From assembly GCF_024298885.1 (NCBI RefSeq), contig NZ_CP101166.1, positions 2,046,001-2,110,000 on the forward strand: a stretch of 64,000 nucleotides of DNA, read 5' to 3'. A program made the translations under genes and the position numbers. Under the pieces are notes generated by a model that did not search any database, had not been told where the DNA came from, and was given only the letters and a program-made list of their open reading frames with translations. This document shows, in pieces, positions 33,063 to 40,243 of the stretch. This DNA is from Haloglomus halophilum. GTDB lineage: Archaea; Halobacteriota; Halobacteria; Halobacteriales; Haloarculaceae. Position 1 is the stretch's first letter, and each line of letters opens with the position of its first letter.

Positions 33063-33109
33063 CCGCTCCGTGCTCGCTCGCTGCGCTCGCTGTGCGCGCA
33101 GCCACGACC
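33063..33109. repeat. 47-bp direct repeat, copy 1
   Basis: Identical over 47 bases to 33701-33747 (starting CCGCTCCGTGCTCGCTCGCT). Similarity extends about 30 bases to the left (CCACCACCCGCCAGCC). The core contains CGCTCGCTGCGCTCGCTG. The two copies bracket the small zinc-finger gene. Apart from this the gap 33003-33443 shows no gene. Confidence 0.8.
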
Positions 33110-33443
33110 GTAGCGTGGTGTGTTCGGCTCCGTTGAGGCCCGGGGTCGTGTGTCGGGGGGTCGTCCCCACTGGAGGGTCCGGGCTGCGCGTGTCCGTCTG
33201 GGGCGGACTCCCCCTGTATTCTCGTCGTCCGGGGACGCTCAGTCTCGGCCTGGCACGGTGTTGTCCGCGCCTCGGCATCGTGCTCCTCGCCACCTTCGAC
33301 CGGCTCCATTTCCATCCATCCGCTTCGCGTCGGGCCGGGTGAAACACGTCGGTTGCGACGACGGACCCGAGTTGCGAGCCCTCACTCGGGTTGCGTCGAC
33401 GGACGCGAGCGGTATCATCCCGGCCCGACGCGGCGGGTCGCGC

Positions 33444-33617
33444 ATGGACGGAAATTGTCCTGTCTGCGGTGGCGAGATGCGCGCGATCGACCTCGGCGCT
33501 TCGGACGCGTACGAGTGCCAGACCTGCGGTGTCGAGCGTCCCGGAGAGGAATTGAGCTACGAGGGCGAGTGGTTCCCGCTCCACGACGACATGCTCGACG
33601 CGGACCCCCGGCGGTAG
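33444..33617 (+). CDS. Small double-CxxC zinc-finger protein
   Basis: 57 residues, MDGNCPVCGGEMRAIDLGAS then YECQTCGVERPGEEL. The two CPxCG-type knuckles about 25 residues apart define the small zinc-finger proteins common in haloarchaea, which often bind proteins or nucleic acid. The longer upstream frame is rejected because it is GC-shadow and lacks motifs. Flanked by the 47-bp direct repeats. Confidence 0.75.
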   Translation: MDGNCPVCGGEMRAIDLGASDAYECQTCGVERPGEELSYEGEWFPLHDDMLDADPRR

Positions 33618-33700
33618 GGGCGGTCCGGTCGTTCCGGTGTGTCGTGTGCTGGGACGTTGTTCGGAGTGTGCCCACCACCCGCCAGCCACCGCCCCACCCT

Positions 33701-33747
33701 CCGCTCCGTGCTCGCTCGCTGCGCTCGCTGTGCGCGCAGCCACGACC
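33701..33747. repeat. 47-bp direct repeat, copy 2
   Basis: Exact match to 33063-33109, about 638 bases downstream of it. It lies between the zinc-finger gene and the AbrB/PIN pair. Beyond the core the right flanks differ. Confidence 0.8.
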
Positions 33748-33825
33748 TGCACCACTGATCAGTTCGTATTGGTTACCCCTAGTCTAATGGTGATTGAATC
33801 ACTCCGATTCAAATATGGTGATTAG

Positions 33826-34095
33826 ATGAGTCGGACTGATGGCACGCCCGAGGAAGAGGAGTACGGGGAGGCAGAAATCAACCATCGGGGTCGGTTGACG
33901 ATCCCGAAAGCACTCCGGGATGAGCTCCATCTGGACGCAGGAACGACATTCAAAGTTGTCCGAGAGGGCTCCGATATCCGTCTCGTCCGTCAGCTTCCCG
34001 ATCTCCATACCCTCTCATCCGGGAAGTCCCAAGACGAGTGGGAGGATGCCGACGCATTCCGGGATGCGGGTGATGCGACATTCGGGGGTCGTTGA
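33826..34095 (+). CDS. AbrB/SpoVT-type antitoxin
   Basis: 89 residues. Residues about 15-55 are a swapped-hairpin AbrB domain (EAEINHRGRLTIPKALRDEL, HLDAGTTFKVVREGSDIRLV). The C-terminal tail (DEWEDADAFRDAGD) is acidic and would wrap the toxin. It is directly followed, with no gap, by a PIN-domain gene, the standard antitoxin-toxin order. An AT-rich stretch with CAAATATGGTGATTAG precedes the ATG. Confidence 0.85.
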   Translation: MSRTDGTPEEEEYGEAEINHRGRLTIPKALRDELHLDAGTTFKVVREGSDIRLVRQLPDLHTLSSGKSQDEWEDADAFRDAGDATFGGR

Positions 34096-34548
34096 ATGCG
34101 GGTTCTCCCTGACCTGAATGCGGTTTCCATCCAATTGGTCGAGGACCATCCAGGCCATCAGTACGTGGCGAACGAACTTGTCCCGGCCCTTCACGGCGAG
34201 CAGACACTCCTCATGTTCGGCTATCTTCCGCTCCGGGTTCAGTGGGTACTGGAGGATCTCGGGTTCTCAACGGTTGACGCTCGAAATGCGGTGAGCTCAC
34301 TACTGCAATACCCGATGGAATCCCCCGAGGTGACCCCCCAGACGATTCTCGATGCCTACGAGATCAGCTCCGAGAAGAACCACGACGTGTACGACTGTTT
34401 CTACATCGCACTGGCCCGGCAGGCCGAAGCTGATGTACTCCTCACTACCGATCGCGACTTCGCTACGCTCTGTGAAGATGAGGCGTTCGAGTACTCAAAC
34501 CCGGTCCCAGAGGACGTGCTGTCACAGTTCCATACCGTCTCCGAGTAG
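34096..34548 (+). CDS. PIN-domain toxin (VapC-like)
   Basis: 150 residues. PIN motifs are present: LPDLNAVSIQL (first Asp), YEISSEKNHDVYDCFYIALA (paired acidic residues) and VLLTTDRDFATLC (last strand). Predicted to be a Mg2+-dependent endoribonuclease held in check by the preceding AbrB protein; the stop of one gene and start of the next are adjacent, so they form one operon. Different in sequence from the VapC at 3135. Confidence 0.88.
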   Translation: MRVLPDLNAVSIQLVEDHPGHQYVANELVPALHGEQTLLMFGYLPLRVQWVLEDLGFSTVDARNAVSSLLQYPMESPEVTPQTILDAYEISSEKNHDVYDCFYIALARQAEADVLLTTDRDFATLCEDEAFEYSNPVPEDVLSQFHTVSE

Positions 34549-34603
34549 CCAGCCAGCGATTCAGCCTGCCGCTCAGAGAGTCCCTTCCATTCGCCTCGCT
34601 TCT

Positions 34604-34650
34604 GGTTTATCTGCCCCTGACGGGCGAGGGGCGCTGGAAGGCGTGCCTCG
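34604..34650 (+). promoter_or_regulatory. Shared upstream module, copy D
   Basis: GGTTTATCT then GCCCC-TGACGGGCGA-GGGGC at 34613-34632, then AGGCGTGCCTCG. The hairpin equals copies A and B. It ends 27 bases before an ATG at 34660, not before the ArdC start at 34740. Confidence 0.72.
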
Positions 34651-34659
34651 TGAGACCGA

Positions 34660-34740
34660 ATGCAGCAGAGCGATCCATACGATGTCGGCGACGAATCGCA
34701 TGCACGACAACGAGGGAGCCACAACCGGGGGCGGTGCTGA
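34660..34740 (+). CDS. Putative 26-residue leader or small protein upstream of ardC
   Basis: The frame reads MQQSDPYDVGDESHARQRGS then HNRGRC and ends with TGA at 34738-34740, overlapping the ATG of the ArdC gene by one base (TGATG). Its start lies 27 bases after the shared hairpin, the same spacing as in copies A and B, which is the main argument that it is translated. It may couple translation to ArdC or regulate it. No homology is known to me. Confidence 0.5.
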   Translation: MQQSDPYDVGDESHARQRGSHNRGRC

Positions 34741-35690
34741 TGGCCTCGACAGAACAGCCCCAGGAGCGGCCGGTGCAGTTCGACGACCGGGAGGACCGCG
34801 ACGATGCGATGGCCACGGCCGTCGAAACCTGGATCGACGACCTGCTCGACGAGGCCGGATCAGCCAGGACCAGCGAGCAGTTCCAGGCGTGGCTCGATAT
34901 GCAGGCGGCCTTCCACGACTACTCCTACCGGAATTCCCTCCTGATCAAGCGCCAGTATCCGGATGCGACGCGGGTCGCCGGGTACGGGACGTGGCAAGAG
35001 GAGTTCGACCGGCAGGTGCAGGAGGGCGAACAGGCGATCTGGATCTGGGCGCCGATTATCACCCAGCGATGCCCCGAGTGTGAGAACAGCGAGTCGTACC
35101 ACGAGCGGAGCGACTGCGAGTACGACGAGACGCCGCCTGACGAGTGGAATCGGGGACTCGTCGGCTTCAAGCCCGTGCCCGTGTTCGACATCTCCCAGAC
35201 CGAGGGGGAGCCGCTCCCGGAGCTGGAGACAGCGACGACAGGGGATGCTGGGAATCTCGTCTCCCAGGTGCTCGAGGCGGCCGACTCGCTGGGGGTCTCC
35301 GTGCAGGTCCGTTCGGAGGCGGCGTGGTCATACGGAGAGGCGTCTGGCGTGTGCCATCAGCCCGATCCGATGACGGGCCAGCCACTCGTTGAGGTGGTCG
35401 ACCGGGCAAACGATGCGGACCTCGCCACCACACTGGTCCACGAGTACGCCCACGCCATCCTCCACTTCGACGTCGAGGACGAGCCGGAGCGCGCCAAGCG
35501 GGAACTCGAAGCCGAGGCGGTTGCCTACATCGTTGGGCGCCACTACGGTCTGGACCCCAGCGGGTCAGCGTTCTACTTGGCGGCGTGGGCGGGGGAGAAG
35601 CTCGATGCCGTTCGGACTCGGCTGGCGCGTATCAGCAGCACCGCCGAGGAGATTATCGATGCTATCGGGGGGCCGGTTTCTGCTGCCTGA
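34740..35690 (+). CDS. ArdC-like antirestriction protein with metallopeptidase domain
   Basis: 316 residues from the ATG at 34740. Residues about 20-135 match the ArdC N-terminal ssDNA-binding domain (DUF1738): FQAWLDMQAAFHDYSYRNSL, LIKRQYPDATRVAGYGTW, AIWIWAPI. Residues about 190-300 are an ImmA/IrrE-like zinc peptidase with TLVHEYAHAILHF and the downstream Glu in ELEAEAVAYIVGRHYGL. A CPEC...CEY insert between them may bind zinc. ArdC proteins travel with conjugative plasmids and protect incoming ssDNA, supporting the mobile nature of the region. Expressed from copy D of the shared module, after the tiny leader frame. Confidence 0.85.
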   Translation: MASTEQPQERPVQFDDREDRDDAMATAVETWIDDLLDEAGSARTSEQFQAWLDMQAAFHDYSYRNSLLIKRQYPDATRVAGYGTWQEEFDRQVQEGEQAIWIWAPIITQRCPECENSESYHERSDCEYDETPPDEWNRGLVGFKPVPVFDISQTEGEPLPELETATTGDAGNLVSQVLEAADSLGVSVQVRSEAAWSYGEASGVCHQPDPMTGQPLVEVVDRANDADLATTLVHEYAHAILHFDVEDEPERAKRELEAEAVAYIVGRHYGLDPSGSAFYLAAWAGEKLDAVRTRLARISSTAEEIIDAIGGPVSAA

Positions 35691-35762
35691 CGAGGGGTTG
35701 TCGACCTGAATTCTTCCGGTAGCACTCTTGTCAAGGTTCTCTGGCGAGCGGAATCGGTTGGG

Positions 35763-35832
35763 TCAGCGAACGACGATGACCGTGGCCGGGGACTGCTGCA
35801 CGACCTTCTTGGGGTGTTCTTCGGCGGGAGAC
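35763..35832 (-). pseudogene. Remnant of a UspA-type C-terminus
   Basis: On the minus strand the bases encode SPAEEHPKKVVQQSPATVIV and a final VR, then stop at 35763-35765, the last strand of a universal stress domain. Nothing upstream continues the fold; the DNA turns AT-rich at about 35833. It marks the junction between the element-like region and the AT-rich island. Confidence 0.6.
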
Positions 35833-35968
35833 TGAAAAATCGCGCACCAACTTCTATCTATCTGGGAGATACTTTCTACCCACTCATCTGGCTGAACATC
35901 ACTGGTGAAGGATTCCCACAAGGTCAAAAGATTCATTCAAATCATATTCCTTCCCTTTCGAAAGCAGC

Positions 35969-37243
35969 ATGAACCGCAATCTAACACCCATCCAATCAGG
36001 GCTTTCTCTGGGGCCTGCAAAACGTCTCTCCGGGAGACTAGTCTGTATTAATGACCACCAAGATTTAGGAGATATAAGCGAGGGGGATATCGCATATATT
36101 GGTCGGCGGGCAAATAAAACGAATAATGTCGTACTATTCTATGATATAATCAGATCTGGTGCACAAGCACTACTCTGTGAAAACATTGGGCGAACAGACC
36201 ACGGAATCGTCCTTGCCAAGGAGCTCAATATTCCGTGTCTCTCAGACATCTCCAGATCTATCGAACAGTTTGAAGGTGAGATTCTAACCCTCCGAACAGA
36301 TGAAGTGTACCTGGGCAAGCGCTTTGTTGATGAGTCGTTCCAACCGGTGCATAGCAATCTATCATATCCAGAAACTGATACTACCGTCGCAATCAACCTC
36401 GGCTTCCCAGAAGTCATCGCGAGACGTCAAGCATTGCCTGATATCACCGACGGAGTCGGATTCATGCGCCTTGAATTCGTGCTGCTGGATATTTTAGACA
36501 ATACGCATCCGAAAGCGTACATCAGACGGCACGGACGAGAGCAGCTAGTGGCTGAACTGGCGACCCGTATCGAACCAGTGTTGGAGGCGTACGAAAGCTC
36601 CGTCTGGATTCGGACAGATGATTTCTCGGTCCGGCAGCTAAGGAAGATGGACGGCGGTAGCCAATACGAGCAACCAGAGGAGAATCCAATGCTGGGATGG
36701 CGTGGTGTCTCACGATCTATAGCGGAACCGACATTGTACGACGTACAACTTGACGCGATCAGACGACTGAGTGACCGAGGTCATCAGAACATCGGGCTGT
36801 TCCCGCCGATGACTCGCTTTCCCGGAGAGTACGACGACTGGAAGTCTCGGGCGATTGAGGCCGGATTAGACGCGATAAGCTTTGGTGTGATGGTCGAGAC
36901 ACCAGCGGCTGCCCTAACATTCGAAGCATTCGTTGACGATATTTCGTTCGTTGTGTTCGGGAGCAACGATCTCACTCAGTTCACACTAGCTATTGATCGA
37001 AACAATAACCGACTCCAATCGAAGTACGACGAGACGTCAGCAGCACTGCTCAGCCTCTTCGAGCGTGTCATCTCTATCGCGAACGAATACGATATCAAGA
37101 GTTGTATCGCTGGACAGGCAGCTGCTAACGAAAGCCTCGTAGCAGACCTCCTCTCGTTCGGAATAGATATCCTCTCAGTGAACCCAGATTACAAAACGGT
37201 CGCTGATACGAGACAGTTCACCGCACAACTGGAGGGCGACTAA
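35969..37243 (+). CDS. PEP-synthase-like protein without ATP-grasp domain
   Basis: 424 residues, about half of PEP synthase. Residues about 15-110 are the swivelling phosphohistidine domain (ENIGRTDHGIVLAKELNIPC, with the phosphoryl-carrying His). Residues about 130-415 are the PEP-binding TIM barrel: VGFMRLEFVLL, VWIRTDDFS, EENPMLGWRGVSR, GVMVETPAAAL, VFGSNDLTQFTLAIDR. The N-terminal ATP-grasp domain is absent, and the catalytic Cys of GICGQ is replaced (CIAGQ, Ala in its place). Classical PEP synthesis is therefore unlikely. Split relatives such as phenylphosphate synthase transfer phosphate to other acceptors. The start of the AT-rich island; the partner kinase is not identified. Confidence 0.82.
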   Translation: MNRNLTPIQSGLSLGPAKRLSGRLVCINDHQDLGDISEGDIAYIGRRANKTNNVVLFYDIIRSGAQALLCENIGRTDHGIVLAKELNIPCLSDISRSIEQFEGEILTLRTDEVYLGKRFVDESFQPVHSNLSYPETDTTVAINLGFPEVIARRQALPDITDGVGFMRLEFVLLDILDNTHPKAYIRRHGREQLVAELATRIEPVLEAYESSVWIRTDDFSVRQLRKMDGGSQYEQPEENPMLGWRGVSRSIAEPTLYDVQLDAIRRLSDRGHQNIGLFPPMTRFPGEYDDWKSRAIEAGLDAISFGVMVETPAAALTFEAFVDDISFVVFGSNDLTQFTLAIDRNNNRLQSKYDETSAALLSLFERVISIANEYDIKSCIAGQAAANESLVADLLSFGIDILSVNPDYKTVADTRQFTAQLEGD

Positions 37244-37270
37244 GCGATTAACTCAGGGAGGCACTCCCAC

Positions 37271-38032
37271 TCACCCCGGTCTATCGGTCGAAAGTGCGTC
37301 AACGAGTGTCTCTGCTGCCGTCTCCAAGCCTTCCGTATTTGAGAGACAAATCGTACGAATCCCTTGTTGGCTACTTACCTCCGCGAGACGGTCCACGGCA
37401 GTCCGCATTGCGTCGATGAATCTCATAACCTCTTGGTCATCAAGCCCTCTGAAAGGTCCGATTCGTCCCCTCGTGCGAGTCTCCTGCCGCTCGAAGCATA
37501 CATCCGTCGGAGCATCAACGATGACGAGGACATCCGGTCGTGGGAGCGATTCGATGAGCGTGGTCGGAGAGTACGTCTGCTCACCCACCAGCAGGAACAG
37601 GAAGAACTGATAGAGCCCATCATCGATTATCGCCGTCTCGTGGTCATCAGTATATGTTGAGAACAGGTGCGAAATCGCCATTTCCTCGTGGACGTGCTCC
37701 TGGAGTGAGTCCGCGTTGACTGATTTTAGTATCCCCATGTCACTCCTACAAGCCTGAAGTATCTCGGTTGTCCTCGCTCCGATTTGCGGATGCTTGACGA
37801 GGCAGCGACGGATGTGATGCCCCTTCAGATAGCACCGCCAGTGCCTACGTAGAATCCAATCGTCAACCTGTGTGGGTAGCTTCGAGATAAGGCGACCGCG
37901 TGGGTGCGCTCGATAGAGGCACTCCTTTACCCCTGTTCTCCCATGTATTGTATTCGGAATCCGTTCCCCCACTTGCGTGCGGAGTGTAGTCTTCCCCACA
38001 CCTGATGGCCCGAGGAACTCAACATGAATCAT
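37271..38032 (-). CDS. P-loop kinase of the thymidylate/adenylate kinase type
   Basis: 253 residues. Walker A is at the N-terminus (MIHVEFLGPSGVGKTTLRTQ). An aspartate-rich Walker B-like stretch (ETAIIDDGLYQFFLFLLVG) and VLVIVDAPTDVCFERQETR follow, as in NMP kinases, where ERQxxR is a lid-type Arg segment. The substrate is unknown. It lies 22 bases downstream of the amidohydrolase gene on the same strand and probably shares its transcript, so it may phosphorylate a pathway intermediate or act on sugar or lipid headgroups. Confidence 0.7.
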   Translation of the reverse strand: MIHVEFLGPSGVGKTTLRTQVGERIPNTIHGRTGVKECLYRAHPRGRLISKLPTQVDDWILRRHWRCYLKGHHIRRCLVKHPQIGARTTEILQACRSDMGILKSVNADSLQEHVHEEMAISHLFSTYTDDHETAIIDDGLYQFFLFLLVGEQTYSPTTLIESLPRPDVLVIVDAPTDVCFERQETRTRGRIGPFRGLDDQEVMRFIDAMRTAVDRLAEVSSQQGIRTICLSNTEGLETAAETLVDALSTDRPG

Positions 38033-38054
38033 GCCTACTGAGATATCTCGACGA

Positions 38055-39035
38055 TTATTGAGCTAACAGGGCACGGAGATTCGCTCCACCGATACTCTGT
38101 CGGGTCTGCACATCGAGTCCTAGGGCCTCCAGAGCCTCGATGCCGCCGTCCATCCACGAACGGCCCGCATCCGGGCCAAACGGATAATCTACGCCGAACA
38201 GAAGGTTGTCAGGGCCGAAGAACTCCAGTGCACAGCGGAGCGCAGGAACTGACGAACTGACCGCAGTGTCCGCGTAAATTTGATTGAAGTAGTCGTCGAT
38301 GGACTGGGAGAGCTGTGAGAGGTCGACCCCAGGGTAGACATCTGGATACTGTTTACGCGTCTCGTAGAACGAGCGAATCCGCTCTCCAAAGAACGGAAGC
38401 ATCCCTCCCGCGTGATGGGCGATCACTCGGAGGTTCTGGTACTGCTCGAACACACCAGTGAAGATGAGCCTCGAGAGGGCGACACTCGTGTCGAACGGCC
38501 AACCCAGCATCTTGTGTTCCATGTATTCGTCGGTCCACTGGTGCCACTCGTGGAGTTGAGGATGGAGCCAAATCGGTACACCGAGTTCGTTTACCCGTTC
38601 GAAAACCGGATCATAGACGCCACTATCGATCGGCTGTCCGTCGACATTGGAGTACAGTTGAACACCTGCCATATCGTGGTCGACAAGACAACGGTTGAGT
38701 TCGGCAAGCGAGGCGTCACCACCGTACGGTAGCGTCGCAACCGGAATAAAACGGTCTGGGTGCTGTTCAGCAATTTGACGGATTTCGTCGTTTGCTTGCC
38801 GAATGAGAGGGCGGGCGGTTTCCGAATCCAGACCTTGCCATAGAGGTGGGCGTGCGAGGGTCAATACCTGTTTATCAATACTGAATTCATCCATGACCCC
38901 CAGACGCTGCTCAATATCCCAGAGATGGGGCGCATTCTCCAGTGCTGTCAACTCCTGTTTCGGATGGATATCACACACTGCCTCGAAGAACGAACGCGGC
39001 ATGATATGCGAGTATGCGTCAATCTGTTCGGCCAT
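38055..39035 (-). CDS. ACMSD-like amidohydrolase/decarboxylase
   Basis: 326 residues from the ATG at 39033-39035 (MAEQIDAYSHIMPRSFFEAV); an ATG six codons upstream is also possible. It follows the amidohydrolase_2 pattern: VPIWLHPQLHEW and VIAHHAGGMLPFFGERI (metal His residues), NLLFGVDYPFGP (metal Asp). The first metal motif is D-A-Y-S-H instead of the usual D-x-H-x-H. Related enzymes decarboxylate or hydrate aromatic or muconate-like acids through a mononuclear zinc ion. Transcribed together with the P-loop kinase. Confidence 0.82.
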   Translation of the reverse strand: MAEQIDAYSHIMPRSFFEAVCDIHPKQELTALENAPHLWDIEQRLGVMDEFSIDKQVLTLARPPLWQGLDSETARPLIRQANDEIRQIAEQHPDRFIPVATLPYGGDASLAELNRCLVDHDMAGVQLYSNVDGQPIDSGVYDPVFERVNELGVPIWLHPQLHEWHQWTDEYMEHKMLGWPFDTSVALSRLIFTGVFEQYQNLRVIAHHAGGMLPFFGERIRSFYETRKQYPDVYPGVDLSQLSQSIDDYFNQIYADTAVSSSVPALRCALEFFGPDNLLFGVDYPFGPDAGRSWMDGGIEALEALGLDVQTRQSIGGANLRALLAQ

Positions 39036-39205
39036 CGAACAGTTCCATGCCACCAGCGGTGTATAACTATTCGGGGCTGTAGGGCAACGCTGTTGGACGA
39101 TGCCAGTTCCCCGGGCCAGTACGGCACCCTCAACAGGGTTGTCACCCCGTGTGTCGGCTGAGTAAGAGTAGGGATTTATTGCGTGTTGTATTCTCGACCA
39201 AGGTG

Positions 39206-40195
39206 ATGGCTCGGGTACTTACGACCTCTGCAGAGAAGGGCAGCGGAATCGGAGCCCTAGAAGCACTCGAACGGAGTCCCCACGAAGTTGTCGCTACCAG
39301 CGCTGACCCCCGCGGAGCCGGACTCTACCTCGCTGACTATGCTGCAGTCGTTCCGCCAGTTCAGGACGCTGCGTGGCCAGACACAATCGCGGAACTCGTC
39401 GAAGAGTACAGTGTCGATGTCGTCCTTCCCCTGAATGACGAAGACCTGAAGGAGATCGACAGACTGCGGTCGGCTATTCCGGCAGAGGTTCCGTTCGTCC
39501 TCCCACGTCGCGAGCTAATCAGGAATACACTTGACAAAAAGGAAGCGTACGACTGGTTCGAACAGAAGGGGCTCAAGATTCCGAACACGAGGACAGTAGA
39601 CGGATACGAACAAATCCCCGAAGAGCAGTACCCCCGTATCATCAAACCACGGTGGGGGTCACGTGCTCGTGGCGTTGAACTCGTTCATTCACAAGACGGG
39701 GTACGAGAGTACCTTTCAGAGTCCGAGCACAAGCCCGCGGACTTACTCATACAGGAATACATTGATGGCACTGACTACACCACAAATCTGGCCGTGACAG
39801 CTGATAATCGGCTTCTCTCCGCCGTTATAAAAGAAGTGATGGAGCGTAGGGGATACGCACGATGGGCAGCCACGCGCAATCACGCGAACGTGCGAGAGGC
39901 TTGCGTCGAAGCGTTTGAGGCACTCGAGCCAGCGGGACCGATGAACGTCCAGCATATGGTAGACGAATCAGGGGAACCGTATCTCATCGAAATTAATCCC
40001 CGATTCTCGGGTAGTTCTTGTCTCAATGCCGAGGCAGGCGTGAACGAGTACGATATGCTGATCCGAGACGCAATAGGTGAAGAAGTCGACGCGAAACCTG
40101 ACTACGAAACAGGAGTGAACCTCATCAGATACCATGATCGGCGGTACGTTCGTGACGAGGATTTGCTCACAGATGACGACCGGCACAGCGCGTAA
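39206..40195 (+). CDS. ATP-grasp ligase (carbamoyl-phosphate-synthase-like)
   Basis: 329 residues from the ATG at 39206. An N-terminal preATP-grasp Rossmann part (ARVLTTSAEKGSGIGALEAL) is followed by the ATP-grasp fold: YPRIIKPRWGSRARGVELVH, ADLLIQEYIDGTDYTTNLAV and PYLIEINPRFSGSSCLNAEA with the metal-binding Glu and Asn. It resembles CarB/PylC-type enzymes that join a carboxylate to an amine or thiol through an acyl-phosphate. The acceptor is unknown. It is not of the PEP-synthase ATP-grasp type, so it does not simply complement the gene at 35969. Confidence 0.85.
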   Translation: MARVLTTSAEKGSGIGALEALERSPHEVVATSADPRGAGLYLADYAAVVPPVQDAAWPDTIAELVEEYSVDVVLPLNDEDLKEIDRLRSAIPAEVPFVLPRRELIRNTLDKKEAYDWFEQKGLKIPNTRTVDGYEQIPEEQYPRIIKPRWGSRARGVELVHSQDGVREYLSESEHKPADLLIQEYIDGTDYTTNLAVTADNRLLSAVIKEVMERRGYARWAATRNHANVREACVEAFEALEPAGPMNVQHMVDESGEPYLIEINPRFSGSSCLNAEAGVNEYDMLIRDAIGEEVDAKPDYETGVNLIRYHDRRYVRDEDLLTDDDRHSA

Positions 40196-40243
40196 CACTC
40201 TCCGGACGCCATTTTGTTTGTAGGTCTGGGGCGGGGATGTTCT

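Noticed and set aside
33421-33443. Sixth copy of the shared module before the small zinc-finger gene
   Set aside because: CCCGACGCGGCGGG is weakly palindromic, but there is no GACGGGYG loop, no GGTTT box, and the spacing to the ATG is too short.
31004-33747. Possible CRISPR array because of repeated CTCGCTGCGCTC words
   Set aside because: Words are irregularly spaced, differ in length and belong to inverted or direct repeats; no regular spacer units or cas genes.
32178-33755. 525-codon minus-strand frame
   Set aside because: Antisense of the OB-fold gene and across the direct repeats; His/Arg/Pro-rich, no domain.
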